The position numbers and the translations under genes are program-made. DNA of 64,000 bases from Candidimonas sp. SYP-B2681 (lineage in GTDB: Bacteria > Pseudomonadota > Gammaproteobacteria > Burkholderiales > Burkholderiaceae_B). The stretch covers positions 124,001 to 188,000 of the forward strand of contig NZ_RYDV01000006.1 in assembly GCF_003971065.1 (NCBI RefSeq), read 5' to 3'. Under the pieces are notes generated by a model that was given only the letters and a program-made list of their open reading frames with translations, did not search any database and was not told the origin of the DNA. Below, one piece after another: positions 46,434 to 55,574 of the stretch (the stretch's first letter is position 1; each line of letters opens with the position of its first letter).

Positions 46434-47183
46434 ATGCCGCCGCTTAATAATACCGTTTTGATCACCGGAGCCAGTCGCGGCATTGGTGCCGCAACCGCCA
46501 TCGCCGCTGCGCGTAATGGCTTTGATGTTGCGGTTAACTATTTGAAGGACGAAGCGGCTGCACAAGCCGTCGTCGAGACCATATTGCAGCATGGCCGGAA
46601 AGCCATCGCCATACAAGGCGACGTGGGCAAGGCGGACGATATCCCTCGTATGTTCGAAATGACCGAAGAAAAACTGGGGCCCCTCAGCGCCTTGGTCAAC
46701 AACACTGGCATCACTGGACCGATCGGGCCCTTTTCCAATACCACCGACGACACTATTGAACGCGTATTCCAAGTCAATGTATTCGGCACCATACAATGCT
46801 CGCGCGCCGCGCTGGCAAGCTTTGCAAGCAACGGTGCGGCCGGCGTCATCATCAACGTATCATCGGTTGCGGCGCGCACTGGCAGTCCTAATGAATACAT
46901 CCATTACGCGGCCAGCAAAGCGGCCATAGATGCCTTCACCCTGGGTCTGGCCCGCGAAGTTGCTGCAGCGGGAATACGGGTTTGCGGCGTGGCGCCGGGA
47001 TCGACACTGACCGAGATCCACGCCACGGCAGGCGAACCCAATCGTCCTGCGCGCGTCGCCCCCAAGATTCCCATGGGTCGCTTGGCAAGGCCGGAAGAGG
47101 TTGCCGAAACGATAGTGTGGCTATTGTCGCCAGCGGCGTCTTACATGACCGGTACCGTCGTGCAGTGTGCAGGTGGCTTGTAG
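46434..47183 (+). CDS. Short-chain dehydrogenase/reductase (FabG-like)
   Basis: 249 residues of the classical SDR type. The cofactor motif TGASRGIG is at residues 10-17, NNTG at about 89, the catalytic serine in NVSSVAAR, and the YxxxK pair in YAASKAAID. The C-terminus has GRLARPEEVAETIVWLLSPAASYMTGTVVQCAGG. AAGGGAGACG precedes the start. Substrate unknown; no fatty-acid gene is linked. Confidence 0.9.
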   Translation: MPPLNNTVLITGASRGIGAATAIAAARNGFDVAVNYLKDEAAAQAVVETILQHGRKAIAIQGDVGKADDIPRMFEMTEEKLGPLSALVNNTGITGPIGPFSNTTDDTIERVFQVNVFGTIQCSRAALASFASNGAAGVIINVSSVAARTGSPNEYIHYAASKAAIDAFTLGLAREVAAAGIRVCGVAPGSTLTEIHATAGEPNRPARVAPKIPMGRLARPEEVAETIVWLLSPAASYMTGTVVQCAGGL

Positions 47184-47205
47184 ACCGTGCTTCTGAATGG
47201 CGAGA

Positions 47206-47895
47206 TTAAACGCTTACGCCAAAAAGCACCCCTACCCCGGCTGTCAACGCCATGGCCGAAGCCCCCCAGAACGTAACCCGCGCGGCCGCCCTTGTCAGGG
47301 ATGCGCCGCCCGCCCATCCTGACAACGCGCCCAATGCCGCTAAAAACACCAAAGAAGCGCCAGAAACCGCCCATATCAAGTCAGAAGACGGAAACAACAG
47401 AACAATCAGTAATGGCAAAACTGCCCCAACGGAAAAGGTGGCGGCCGAGGCCAATGCCGCTTGCAGAGGTCGGGCCGCCAGGGCCGCCGATATGCCCAGT
47501 TCGTCACGTCCGTGCGCGCCCAACGCGTCGTGTTGCATCAATTGGGTCGCCACTTCTGCCGCGAGCCGGCGGTCTAATCCGCGCTGAACATAAATTTCTT
47601 TCAATTCGGCATGCTCATGCTCTGGATAGGCAGCCAGTTCTTGCCTTTCCCTATCCAAGTCGGAGCGCTCGGTATCGGCCTGCGAGCAAACCGAGACATA
47701 CTCGCCGGCTGCCATTGACATCGCGCCGGCAACAAGCCCGGCGACACCGGCGACCAAAATAGTCTGGGAGCTTGTCCCGGCGGCAGCGACCCCCAGCACA
47801 AGGCTGGCCGTGGAGACAATACCGTCGTTCGCGCCGAGTACGGCGGCGCGCAGCCAGCCAACCCGTTGCGTCCTGTGTGCCTCGATATGTCTCAT
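47206..47895 (-). CDS. VIT1/CCC1-family transporter
   Basis: About 229 residues from ATG 47895 (MRHIEAHR); the frame extends to 47973 but the family begins at this point. It has ANDGIVSTASLVLGVAAAG, the membrane-proximal GAMSMAAGEYVSVCSQADTERSDL, an acidic cytoplasmic region with EHEHAELKEIY, and three more C-terminal membrane segments. Eukaryotic relatives move iron or manganese into vacuoles; bacterial ones are thought to export Fe/Mn. Confidence 0.88.
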   Translation of the reverse strand: MRHIEAHRTQRVGWLRAAVLGANDGIVSTASLVLGVAAAGTSSQTILVAGVAGLVAGAMSMAAGEYVSVCSQADTERSDLDRERQELAAYPEHEHAELKEIYVQRGLDRRLAAEVATQLMQHDALGAHGRDELGISAALAARPLQAALASAATFSVGAVLPLLIVLLFPSSDLIWAVSGASLVFLAALGALSGWAGGASLTRAAARVTFWGASAMALTAGVGVLFGVSV

Positions 47896-47993
47896 GATGT
47901 ACGCTTTATGAGCGAGCCAGCGAGCCAGCGAGCCGGCGGCGTAGGCCGGGAATTGTTCAAGGGTGCAGTGCATTACACCAAACGGCCACCCTA

Positions 47994-48374
47994 TTATTTC
48001 CCCCGTACCAGGTCGATTTGCCGCCGATCGCGCTTGGTTGGACGCCCCGCTGCAAAATCATGCGCCGGTTCGGGGGCAAGGCGCCTTATTTCGGCAGCGT
48101 GTTCACGTGCCGCAATACTTTCCGGCGTTTCTTCATACAAGGTGCGCGCCACGGGAGCCGGGCCACGTACGCTGCTTACCGCGACTACCCGCACATGAAT
48201 CGCGGGGTCTTCCTTGCGAATACTGACGAGATCCCCCTGCGCAATCTCGCGCGCGGGCTTGATCTGCTGCCCGTTCACAGACACCCTGCCTTTGCCGATT
48301 TCAAGCGCAGCCAGGCTGCGTGTTTTGTAGAAACGCGCAGCCCAAAGCCATTTGTCGATCCGAATCTTGTCCAT
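47994..48374 (-). CDS. hslR: Hsp15-type S4-domain RNA-binding protein
   Basis: 126 residues. The S4 domain fills residues 1-65 (RIDKWLWAARFYKTRSLAALEIGKGRVSVNGQQIKPAREIAQGD), and a basic C-terminal tail ends RPTKRDRRQIDLVRGK. Hsp15 binds 50S subunits carrying free nascent chains and helps recycle stalled ribosomes. ATG 48374 is preferred over GTG 48377. Confidence 0.9.
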   Translation of the reverse strand: MDKIRIDKWLWAARFYKTRSLAALEIGKGRVSVNGQQIKPAREIAQGDLVSIRKEDPAIHVRVVAVSSVRGPAPVARTLYEETPESIAAREHAAEIRRLAPEPAHDFAAGRPTKRDRRQIDLVRGK

Positions 48375-48436
48375 CACGTGGTCCTCTACGGATGCTGTCC
48401 TGAGGAGTACATGATAACTGTGGGAACGGCGCTTTC

Positions 48437-48751
48437 CTACTCGTCGGTAAAGATCTGCTGGGCCACATTGTCGACCACCACGGGACTTTCAAAGTAAGTG
48501 ACCGTCGGGTCGGTGTCGTACTTGTCTCGGACGAACGAGCGCCAAGATTCTGTATACATCGCTTCGGCCTCTGATCGAGAGTTCCAAAGATAGACGCCAC
48601 CTACCGTTCCCCCGTCTTCAGAGATAACGTAGTGCTTGCGCAATAAGCCTTTTACGCCCTGATACGTTGGCGCGGTGCTTAGAAAAATGCTGCGAGCTTG
48701 CTCACGTGTGATTGGCTTGGGCAGCGTGAAGGTAGTAAAGGCGATGATCAT
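48437..48751 (-). CDS. YdhR-like putative monooxygenase
   Basis: 104 residues from ATG 48751, preceded by GAGGTG; the upstream extension to 48832 is not family-like. It is a compact dimeric alpha/beta-barrel type protein with PKPITREQARSIFLSTAPTYQGVKGLLRKHYVI and GGVYLWNSRSEAEAMY, as in the YdhR family. Function unproven in the family. Stands alone. Confidence 0.78.
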   Translation of the reverse strand: MIIAFTTFTLPKPITREQARSIFLSTAPTYQGVKGLLRKHYVISEDGGTVGGVYLWNSRSEAEAMYTESWRSFVRDKYDTDPTVTYFESPVVVDNVAQQIFTDE

Positions 48752-48987
48752 TTGCACCTCATGAATTGTACGAAAAGGGCTTACGGCGAAATCGCTCGCC
48801 TGTTCGTCATTAAACAGATTTGAACAAGTCAACTCAAGCGGTATTTATGCATGATTGACATTCATCCTATGAATGCGAACGGCCCAGGCCGATCCATAGG
48901 ATAAAATTCATACATACCGCGCCCATTCGATGGCGGCATCCACGCCCATCCGATCTGATCACGCAGCCCCTTACATGAGAACCGCGC

Positions 48988-49938
48988 ATGAGCAATCCCT
49001 TGTTGAAGCTTCCACCGCTGGACGCATTGCGCGGGTTTATCGCCGTTGCAAGGCGTATGAGCATTACGCAGGCGGCCAACGACCTTTGCCTGACCCAGTC
49101 GGCCGTTAGCCGACAAATATTGGCATTGGAAAAATACCTAGGGACGCCGGTTCTTGTCCGCAAGCACAGAGCAATTGCGTTGACCGAAGTGGGTGAACGC
49201 TTGATGGTACTTGCATCCCCATGGATGGACAGATTGTCCGAATTTACGGAATCTGTTCGAAACAATGGCCACGCCCGCCCCATTACCATTACGGCTTCAT
49301 TTGGCGTCACGGCGTTGTGGCTGCTGCCCAAACTTGCGGCCTTTCAGGATGCCAATCCGAACATCGACGTCAGGGTCGCAGCCAATAACCGCATTTTTGA
49401 CCTGAAACAAGAAGGCATCGACCTTGCGATCCGGTATGCGCGCGAAGCCGACGTTCCTTCAGGGGCGATCAAGCTATTCGGGGAACGAGTCGCTCCGATC
49501 GCAAGCAAAGCGGTCGCCGCACGGGCATTCAAGCACCCGGATGCTTTGTTGAAAGAAGTCTTGCTCGAATATGACGAGCCACATGCGCGCCCTTGGCTAC
49601 GCTGGACCGAGTGGCTGGCCGCTTCCGGGATGGCCGATGCCAAGCCAAAAGCGTATCTGCACTGCAATCAATATAACCAGCTGGTTCAATTGGCGATAGA
49701 TGGCCACGGCGTCGCCTTGGGACGTATTGCACTGGTCCTTCCCATGTTGGCCGATGGCCGATTAGTCGCCATGCCAATCGATAAAGCCGGCGAAAGTGAC
49801 TACGCCTATTGGTTGATCGAGACCCAAGCCGACGCTCGTCCTGAAGTGGCGATATTCCGAAAATGGTTAATCTCAGAAGTTCGGCACACCATCAAGCAGA
49901 TGGAAAGCGTGCAGCCCGCCAAATTAGGTGCCCGGTAA
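48988..49938 (+). CDS. LysR-family regulator (GcvA-like)
   Basis: 316 residues. Starts LPPLDALRGFIAVARRMSITQAANDLCLTQSAVSRQILALEKYLG, typical of the GcvA/AmpR branch, with the effector segment DLKQEGIDLAIRYAREADVPSGAIKLFGE. There is no divergent partner; the YdhR-like gene on its left starts 236 bp away on the other strand and the DUF899 gene follows on the same strand. Target unknown. Confidence 0.88.
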   Translation: MSNPLLKLPPLDALRGFIAVARRMSITQAANDLCLTQSAVSRQILALEKYLGTPVLVRKHRAIALTEVGERLMVLASPWMDRLSEFTESVRNNGHARPITITASFGVTALWLLPKLAAFQDANPNIDVRVAANNRIFDLKQEGIDLAIRYAREADVPSGAIKLFGERVAPIASKAVAARAFKHPDALLKEVLLEYDEPHARPWLRWTEWLAASGMADAKPKAYLHCNQYNQLVQLAIDGHGVALGRIALVLPMLADGRLVAMPIDKAGESDYAYWLIETQADARPEVAIFRKWLISEVRHTIKQMESVQPAKLGAR

Positions 49939-50142
49939 CCAGAAGCCGACCCATGTCATCAAGCCCAACCGGTCGCTGTAATCGACGGCTACGACCGGAA
50001 ACCGGCACACTTTTTTACTTCCAACATCCGGCTTCCGGTGCCAAACTATCTATCGGTCAACAACCAACGATGGACAACGAGTCGGTTCGGGCTTCGGCCC
50101 GATGCCCGCGGATTTTGCTCATATCAGGAGGTTTTCAACGCC

Positions 50143-50937
50143 ATGACTACATCAGATGAAAATGGACTGAAAAACGGACAGCCGACCATGCATACACCAC
50201 CTGTCGTGTCGGCACAGACGTGGGAGGAGGCGCGCCAGCAACTGCTCGTGAAGGAAAAAGCCCACACCCGGGCCCGCGACGCACTGGCCGCCGAGCGACG
50301 GCGAATGCCATGGATGGCCGTGGACGCGGCGTATGCATTCGATGGGCCTGTCGGCAAAGTCAGTTTGCTTGACCTTTTCGACGGTAGGCGTCAGCTGATC
50401 GTGTACCGCGCCTTCTTCGAACCGGGCGTGTTCGGCTGGCCTGACCACGCCTGCCGAGGCTGCTCCATGGTGGCCGACCAGGTCGCCCATGTCGCCCACC
50501 TTAACGCCCGTGACACCACCCTCGTCTTCGTCTCGCGTGCGCCCCAGGCGGACATCGCGCAGCTAAAGGCGCGGATGGGCTGGGAGATTCCCTGGTTCAC
50601 GCTGACGGATACGTTCGACGCCGACTTCGGCGTAGATGAGTGGCACGGCACAAACGTGTTTTTCCGCGACAACGGCCGCGTGTTCCGCACCTACTTCCTT
50701 AACAACCGCGGCGACGAGCAGATGGGGAGCACGTGGAATTACCTGGACATCACGCCGCTGGGCCGTCAGGAGCTTTGGGAGGATTCACCAGATGGCTATC
50801 CTCAGACCCCGCCCTACAAGTGGTGGAACTGGCACGATAGCTACGTCGCAGGTGCGGCTCCCGACAAAAAATGGGTCGAAATATCGGATGCGGGAGAAGC
50901 AGCGTTCCGGAATCAACAGGCCAGCACAAAATCATGA
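50143..50937 (+). CDS. DUF899 thioredoxin-like protein
   Basis: 264 residues from ATG 50143 with a strong AGGAGG 11 bases upstream; the frame from 50038 is rejected. Family features are VSAQTWEEARQQLLVKEKAHTRARDALAAERRRMPWM, the HACRGCSMVADQVAHVAHLNARDTTLVFVSRAP region with a CxxC, and WNYLDITPLGRQE near the end. The fold is thioredoxin-like and the role is unknown. The run of three small-molecule-type genes on the opposite strand downstream is not obviously related. Confidence 0.85.
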   Translation: MTTSDENGLKNGQPTMHTPPVVSAQTWEEARQQLLVKEKAHTRARDALAAERRRMPWMAVDAAYAFDGPVGKVSLLDLFDGRRQLIVYRAFFEPGVFGWPDHACRGCSMVADQVAHVAHLNARDTTLVFVSRAPQADIAQLKARMGWEIPWFTLTDTFDADFGVDEWHGTNVFFRDNGRVFRTYFLNNRGDEQMGSTWNYLDITPLGRQELWEDSPDGYPQTPPYKWWNWHDSYVAGAAPDKKWVEISDAGEAAFRNQQASTKS

Positions 50938-50958
50938 GCCATGCCTTTGCAGGCGCGG

Positions 50959-51405
50959 TCACCCCAGGTTTTCCGCCTCTACCAGCTTGGCCAGCTGACT
51001 AAGCGACTCCTGCCAGCCCAGATAGCACATCTCCACAGGAAGGGCCTCGGGCAAGCCCTTCTGAACGACGGTAAGCTCGGCGCCACAAGAGACCGGCCGC
51101 AATGAAATGGTCGTGTCCATCTGACCGGGCAGATTTGGATCGTCGAACTGGTCCGAGTAGCGGATCTTCTCGGACGGCACCAGTTCAAGGTACTCACCGC
51201 CAAACGAGTGACTGTTGCCAGTGCTGAAGTTGCAAAACGACATCTTGTAAGAGCCACCGACTTGGGCGTCCATGTGGTGCACTTGGCAAGTGTATCCGTA
51301 AGGGGGAAGCCACTTTGCTATCGCATCGGGCTCCAGGAAAGCGCGATAGACAAGCTCGGGGCTTGCGCGCAAGACGCGATGAAAGTGAACCGTTCCAGTT
51401 GTCAT
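50959..51405 (-). CDS. SRPBCC / AHSA1-domain protein
   Basis: 148 residues of the Bet v1-like START superfamily: VHFHRVLRASPELVYRAFLEPDAIAKWLPPYGYTCQVHHMDAQVGGSYKMSF, then EYLELVPSEKIRYSDQF and a C-terminal long helix GWQESLSQLAKLVEAE. These domains bind hydrophobic ligands; many are of unknown function. It is probably co-transcribed with the VOC gene 32 bp upstream. Confidence 0.86.
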   Translation of the reverse strand: MTTGTVHFHRVLRASPELVYRAFLEPDAIAKWLPPYGYTCQVHHMDAQVGGSYKMSFCNFSTGNSHSFGGEYLELVPSEKIRYSDQFDDPNLPGQMDTTISLRPVSCGAELTVVQKGLPEALPVEMCYLGWQESLSQLAKLVEAENLG

Positions 51406-51437
51406 GGTGTGTTAACCCTTCAGTTGAAAAGTTGAAA

Positions 51438-51842
51438 TCAAGCAACGTCGTCGCTGTACGTTTCGCCAGTGAATTCGATTAGGCAAAAGCCATGACCGAA
51501 GGGGTCCGAGAAGCTTATGCATTTTGACCCTTTCCAATGAACGCATTCGCTTTCCCGCGACGCCCCGGCATCAATGGCGCGCTTCGCCGCTTGGTCTATA
51601 TTGTCTACAACAAAATCAACGTGCACCGGTGTCCAGTGCCTACTGTATTGGCGCACATCGACGAGACCTTTCGCCGGACGTGAACCGGCTGACTGACGTA
51701 GAAGATAGACAACCGACGATGCACCGGTCAATTCTGCGACATCGTCATCGATAATGCGACTAAGTTTCAAGGATAAAGCGACGCTGTAAAACTCGATCGC
51801 GGGATCAAGCTCTGGAACGTCGATATTTATCAGTATCTGCAT
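51438..51842 (-). CDS. Glyoxalase/VOC-family protein
   Basis: 134 residues with two VOC beta-alpha-beta-beta-beta units: INIDVPELDPAIEFYSVALSLKLSRI and PVHVDFVVDNIDQAAKRAIDAGASRE, ending ISFSDPFGHGFCLIEFTG. Members include glyoxalases, fosfomycin/bleomycin resistance proteins and dioxygenases; no specific role can be assigned. It precedes the SRPBCC gene on the same strand. Confidence 0.87.
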   Translation of the reverse strand: MQILINIDVPELDPAIEFYSVALSLKLSRIIDDDVAELTGASSVVYLLRQSAGSRPAKGLVDVRQYSRHWTPVHVDFVVDNIDQAAKRAIDAGASRESECVHWKGSKCISFSDPFGHGFCLIEFTGETYSDDVA

Positions 51843-51941
51843 AGTGGCATCACCGCATTATGGTCGCCGCGACGCGCCTCGCGAGCCAGCAACAATACAA
51901 ATGCCTTGCGCTAAACCGGCGAGCGACGTGCCGCGGTTCTT

Positions 51942-52232
51942 TTACGTGATGTGAATAATGACTGAGCCTTGGGATACTTGGGGCGCTGCCGCGCCCGTAT
52001 TGGCGGCGTTATTCGCAATCCAGTCCCTCGCCTTTTGAACGCTTTCGTCTATGCCCGCCTTGTCCTGGCAAACCGTCACCGAAAACCCGCCTTCGGCGCT
52101 GCGTGCGAGGGTATAGCCAACAAAGCCTTGGACCGAACGCAGCAATTGTTCGACGTCAGTCTTTCGCTTCTCTAACAAATCAAACAACTCTTTTGCACCC
52201 TTTCCGGAGTATGTCCTGATAACAGTTTCCAT
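51942..52232 (-). CDS. Small protein of unknown function, possible dimeric alpha/beta barrel
   Basis: 96 residues from ATG 52232, preceded by ACAGGAGC; longer frames to 52316 are not needed. The sequence METVIRTYSGKGAKELFDLLEKR, then GFVGYTLARSAEGGFSVTVCQDKAGIDESVQKARDWIANN has the rhythm of antibiotic-biosynthesis-monooxygenase-like barrels, but I do not recognise a named family. It ends with a hydrophobic beta strand. Possibly in a unit with the VOC and SRPBCC genes. Confidence 0.7.
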   Translation of the reverse strand: METVIRTYSGKGAKELFDLLEKRKTDVEQLLRSVQGFVGYTLARSAEGGFSVTVCQDKAGIDESVQKARDWIANNAANTGAAAPQVSQGSVIIHIT

Positions 52233-52593
52233 GATTGAAGCTCCTGTCTGGTGGACCAACGAAACCAGTGGAAGCCGCACATAATATGTGCAGCCTTTCA
52301 CTACTATTTCCGACAACGTTCAGTGCAACTAATAGAGAGGATCGCTTGATTGATACGAGCGTTGATACCCGCGACCCTTACCTAGTGTAGTAACAGTGTC
52401 GTCCTAAGTAAATCTGGGAAGTGATGCACAATCTTGCTAACCTCAGCCGACCGGGTTTCATTCAACCTTTGGGCCAGCAATTTGAAAAGGTAGCGATTAC
52501 GATGCAAGAGAAAGGCCGCGCGCGGATGCCCGCCGATAGGCATTTTCGTCGGCCTCTTCTGTTAAATTCGCGGCTCTTAAATAAAGGATACTA
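52233..52593. other. Intergenic region with nested hairpins upstream of SMR gene
   Basis: No gene can be supported in these 361 bases. Just before the SMR gene, AGGCCG (52513-52518) pairs with CGGCCT (52550-52555), enclosing ATGCC (52526-52530) paired with GGCAT (52539-52543). This leader structure ends 38 bp before the start codon. I tested it against the guanidine riboswitch patterns I know and did not find a match. Confidence 0.4.
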
Positions 52594-52926
52594 ATGAATC
52601 AATGGCTCATTCTTGGCGGCGCAATTGTCGCGGAAGTCATCGCAACATCCGCACTGAAGGCAAGCGAAGGCTTCTCGAAGCTCGCACCGTCCATCATCAC
52701 AGCTGTCGGATACCTCATCGCCTTTTATTTATTGTCCCTCACGCTGCGGGTTATTCCAGTCGGCATCGCCTATGCAATATGGTCCGGTGTAGGCACGGTG
52801 TTGATCGCCCTAGCGGGGTGGGCGCTTTATGGGCAAAAGCTTGATATTGCCGCTGTCATCGGCATGGGATTGATCGTTTCGGGCGTGATCGTACTTAATG
52901 TTTTTTCTACGAGTTCGGCACATTGA
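52594..52926 (+). CDS. SMR-family multidrug efflux protein (EmrE/Qac type)
   Basis: 110 residues, four membrane helices, the standard small multidrug resistance size. The essential glutamate is E14 in [20 protein letters not shown], and [15 protein letters not shown] in helix 3 matches the EmrE/QacE branch, not the guanidinium exporter (Gdx/SugE) branch. It exports lipophilic cations in exchange for protons as a dual-topology dimer. AAAGGA precedes the start. Confidence 0.92.
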   Translation: MNQWLILGGAIVAEVIATSALKASEGFSKLAPSIITAVGYLIAFYLLSLTLRVIPVGIAYAIWSGVGTVLIALAGWALYGQKLDIAAVIGMGLIVSGVIVLNVFSTSSAH

Positions 52927-52941
52927 ACTGCGCCTCTCTTA

Positions 52942-52977
52942 AACGCCGGCACGGCGCAAATGCCAGTTGCCGGCGTT
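52942..52977. terminator. Hairpin between convergent SMR and parvulin genes
   Basis: AACGCCGGCA (52942-52951) and TGCCGGCGTT (52968-52977) form a perfect 10-bp stem with a 16-base loop. There is no T tract on either side, so it is a weak intrinsic terminator at best, but its position between two stop codons suits a bidirectional role. Confidence 0.45.
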
Positions 52978-52999
52978 GATGAACTTCCGCTGATCAGAC

Positions 53000-53281
53000 T
53001 TAGTCTTGACGGCTGGTCACTTCAAGCAGGTGGTAACCGAATTGCGTTTTCACCGGGCCTTGCACGACATTAATTGGCGCGCTGAATACGACGGTGTCGA
53101 ATTCTTTGACCATCTGGCCAGGACCGAATGAACCCAAATTGCCGCCATCGCGGCTGGATGGGCAGCTGGAATTGTCTTTCGCAACTTGCGCGAAGTCAGC
53201 GCCTTCTTCGATAGCAGTCTTAAGTTCGTTGCACTTTTCTTCAGTGGAAACGAGGATGTGGCGGGCGGTGGCTTGGGCCAT
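53000..53281 (-). CDS. Parvulin-type peptidyl-prolyl isomerase
   Basis: 93 residues, a single cytoplasmic parvulin domain like PpiC: ARHILVSTEEKCNELKTAIEEGADFAQVAKDNSSCPSSRDGGNLGSFGPGQMVKEFDTVVFS and the C-terminal QFGYHLLEVTSR. It accelerates cis-trans isomerisation of X-Pro bonds. No signal peptide. AAGGAG precedes the start. Monocistronic. Confidence 0.92.
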   Translation of the reverse strand: MAQATARHILVSTEEKCNELKTAIEEGADFAQVAKDNSSCPSSRDGGNLGSFGPGQMVKEFDTVVFSAPINVVQGPVKTQFGYHLLEVTSRQD

Positions 53282-53355
53282 GAGTATTACTCCTTCTAAA
53301 TGATAGAACAGAATAACTCAATCGACGCCATTCGTCTTTCCCGACTATTCCCCGG

Positions 53356-54876
53356 CTAACCCAGCTTGCTGTCGGCGATGTGATAGTGCGGATCCGCATA
53401 GACGTCGATTTCCACCATGTCTTTGGCTTTGCTAAGAAGCTCCAGACAGTCGGCGCTTAGGTGCCGCAGATGCAAGGTCTTACCTGCCTGTTGATAGCGG
53501 TTCGCCAGCGAATCAATGGCCTCGACGGCTGAATGGTCGACCACACGGGCCTCGGCAAATTCCAGTACAACGTGCGACGGGTCTTCGTTCGGCGTGAACA
53601 GGCGGGAAAAATTGGCAGCGGAGGCAAAGAACAGCACGCCACGCAGCTGGTATACCTTCATCCCGTTGTTATCGATGAACGTGTTGGCCTGAATTTGCTT
53701 GGCCTGCTGCCACGCGAATACCAGTGCCGCAAAAACAATACCTGCCAGCACGGCGACGGCTAAATCAGTAAGAACCGTAATCACGGTCACACCGATAACG
53801 ATAATGGCATCCTGGCGTGGAATCTTCCGCAGGGCGCGCAAACTTCCCCATGCAAAGGTCTTCTGGGCCACGACGAACATAAGCCCGATGAGTGCAGCCA
53901 AAGGAATCAGTTCGATCCAGCTCGACAGAAACAGAATGAAGCCCAGCAGGAAAACTGCGGCCGCGATTCCTGAAATCCGGTGCCGGGCGCCGTTATTGAT
54001 GTTGATCATGCTTTGACCAATCATGGCGCAGCCACCCATCGTGGCAAAGAACCCACCCACGACATTGGCCAGTCCCTGTGCCATCGACTCGCGGTTTGGC
54101 TTGCCGCGCGTATCCGTCATTTCATCGATCAGGTTCAAAGTCAGCAGCGTTTCTATCAAGCCGATCGCAGCCAGAATCAAGGCGTACGGGAAAATGATAT
54201 ATAGCGTTTCGAGGTTCAGTGGAACGTTGGGCACATGAAACTGAGGCAAGCCGCCAGCGATGGAACCCATGTCGCCCACCGTCTTGGTATCTATTCCGAA
54301 AGCGGCAACTAACCCGGCCACCACCAGAATTGCGGCGAGCGCAGACGGAATGGCGGTTGTCAGCTTAGGCAGCAGGTAGATGATCGCCATTGTCACCGCA
54401 ATCAGCCCCAGCATAATTGCCAGGGATTCGCTTCCCACCCAGTGCATATCGCCATCTGCACCGAGGCTTTTGAAATGCCCGAACTGTGCCATGAAAATGA
54501 CGATGGCCAAGCCGTTCACAAAGCCCAGCATGACTGAGTGAGGCACCATGCGTATCAGCTTGCCTAATTTACAGGCTGCGAAAAACAGTTGCAGCAAACC
54601 CATCAAGACAACGGCCGCAAAGAGGTATTCCGCACCGTGTTGTGTAACCAATGCGACCATGACGACGGCCAAAGCGCCTGCTGCGCCGGAAATCATGCCC
54701 GGCCGACCGCCGAGCGCTGCGGTGATCAGGCAGACGATAAAGGCGGCGTATAGCCCGGTCAGGGGACTGACATGGGCGACTAGCGCGAAGGCGATTGCCT
54801 CCGGAACCAGTGCAAGGGAAACGGTAAGGCCGCTCAAGACGTTAGTCTTCAGCGACGATGTATTAAAGTCGGACAT
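53356..54876 (-). CDS. SulP-family anion transporter with STAS domain
   Basis: 506 residues from ATG 54876 (MSDFNTSSLK); the frame extends to 54972 but those residues are not family-like. Membrane part: GLTVSLALVPEAIAFALVAHVSPLTGLYAAF, typical of the SulP entry helices, and about 10-12 segments in total. A C-terminal STAS domain (about residues 400-500) contains the VVLEFAEARVVDHSAVEAID strand-helix. SulP proteins move sulfate, bicarbonate or dicarboxylates. Confidence 0.88.
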   Translation of the reverse strand: MSDFNTSSLKTNVLSGLTVSLALVPEAIAFALVAHVSPLTGLYAAFIVCLITAALGGRPGMISGAAGALAVVMVALVTQHGAEYLFAAVVLMGLLQLFFAACKLGKLIRMVPHSVMLGFVNGLAIVIFMAQFGHFKSLGADGDMHWVGSESLAIMLGLIAVTMAIIYLLPKLTTAIPSALAAILVVAGLVAAFGIDTKTVGDMGSIAGGLPQFHVPNVPLNLETLYIIFPYALILAAIGLIETLLTLNLIDEMTDTRGKPNRESMAQGLANVVGGFFATMGGCAMIGQSMININNGARHRISGIAAAVFLLGFILFLSSWIELIPLAALIGLMFVVAQKTFAWGSLRALRKIPRQDAIIVIGVTVITVLTDLAVAVLAGIVFAALVFAWQQAKQIQANTFIDNNGMKVYQLRGVLFFASAANFSRLFTPNEDPSHVVLEFAEARVVDHSAVEAIDSLANRYQQAGKTLHLRHLSADCLELLSKAKDMVEIDVYADPHYHIADSKLG

Positions 54877-55154
54877 ACAAAACCTATCTAATAATGTGCG
54901 GCTTGCGCTGCAGCGGGTACGAGCGCTGGGGCAACGGCAATTGTGAATGAGCTGCAAAACGTAAGGCAGCAAAAGGCTTTTTTTTAATTAGATAGGCTTA
55001 CATCGGTGGACCGGTTCTGCATAATTGCGGCGCGGCAATTGTCGCATACTGATCAACGAAAGGTGGCAGGCCGTTGCGGCGACATGATGGCATGCCAACA
55101 TCGCCAATCAGAATTACACTACTTGATTGAATCGATAACGGCTTCGCCTCAGCA

Positions 55155-55547
55155 ATGAACATCCCTACTACTGCCACGCTTCCTATCGTGGTTTGCCCTT
55201 CGACCGATTTGGTCGAGGGGGGCCTGGCCCACAAACTGGCGGTTACTCACGCGAATGAGCCGGCTACAGCGTTCTTCGTCCGGTATAAAGGCGAGGTGCA
55301 CGGCTACCTGAACCGTTGCCCGCACATGGGTTCAGAGCTGGACTGGAATAACCGGGTCTTTACGCGGGACGGCGAGTTTTTGATGTGCGCCCGCCACGGC
55401 GCGAGCTTCAAACCCGACACCGGGGAGTGCACGGGAGGCCCCGGCCGGCCAAGCAAGCTCCTGGCGCTGGAGGTATCCGAAGAGCAGCACGGAGACCATC
55501 AAGTTGTCTTGTGGTGGCCCAAGGGGAAGACGGCGCCGCTGGAGTAG
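55155..55547 (+). CDS. Rieske [2Fe-2S] domain protein
   Basis: 130 residues, one Rieske domain. The cluster motifs are RCPHMGSELDW (Cys-x-His) and CARHGASF (Cys-x2-His), about 20 residues apart. It resembles the stand-alone ferredoxin-like Rieske proteins of ring-hydroxylating systems and nitrite reductase small subunits; no oxygenase gene is adjacent. It ends 27 bp before the repeat region begins. Confidence 0.88.
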   Translation: MNIPTTATLPIVVCPSTDLVEGGLAHKLAVTHANEPATAFFVRYKGEVHGYLNRCPHMGSELDWNNRVFTRDGEFLMCARHGASFKPDTGECTGGPGRPSKLLALEVSEEQHGDHQVVLWWPKGKTAPLE

Positions 55548-55574
55548 AGACAGCGTTCTCGAGGCCGCGGCTGC

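Noticed and set aside
52394-52593. Guanidine riboswitch upstream of the SMR gene
   Set aside because: The hairpin loops do not match the class II ACGR loops or other guanidine-class patterns I know, and the protein belongs to the EmrE/Qac branch, not Gdx.
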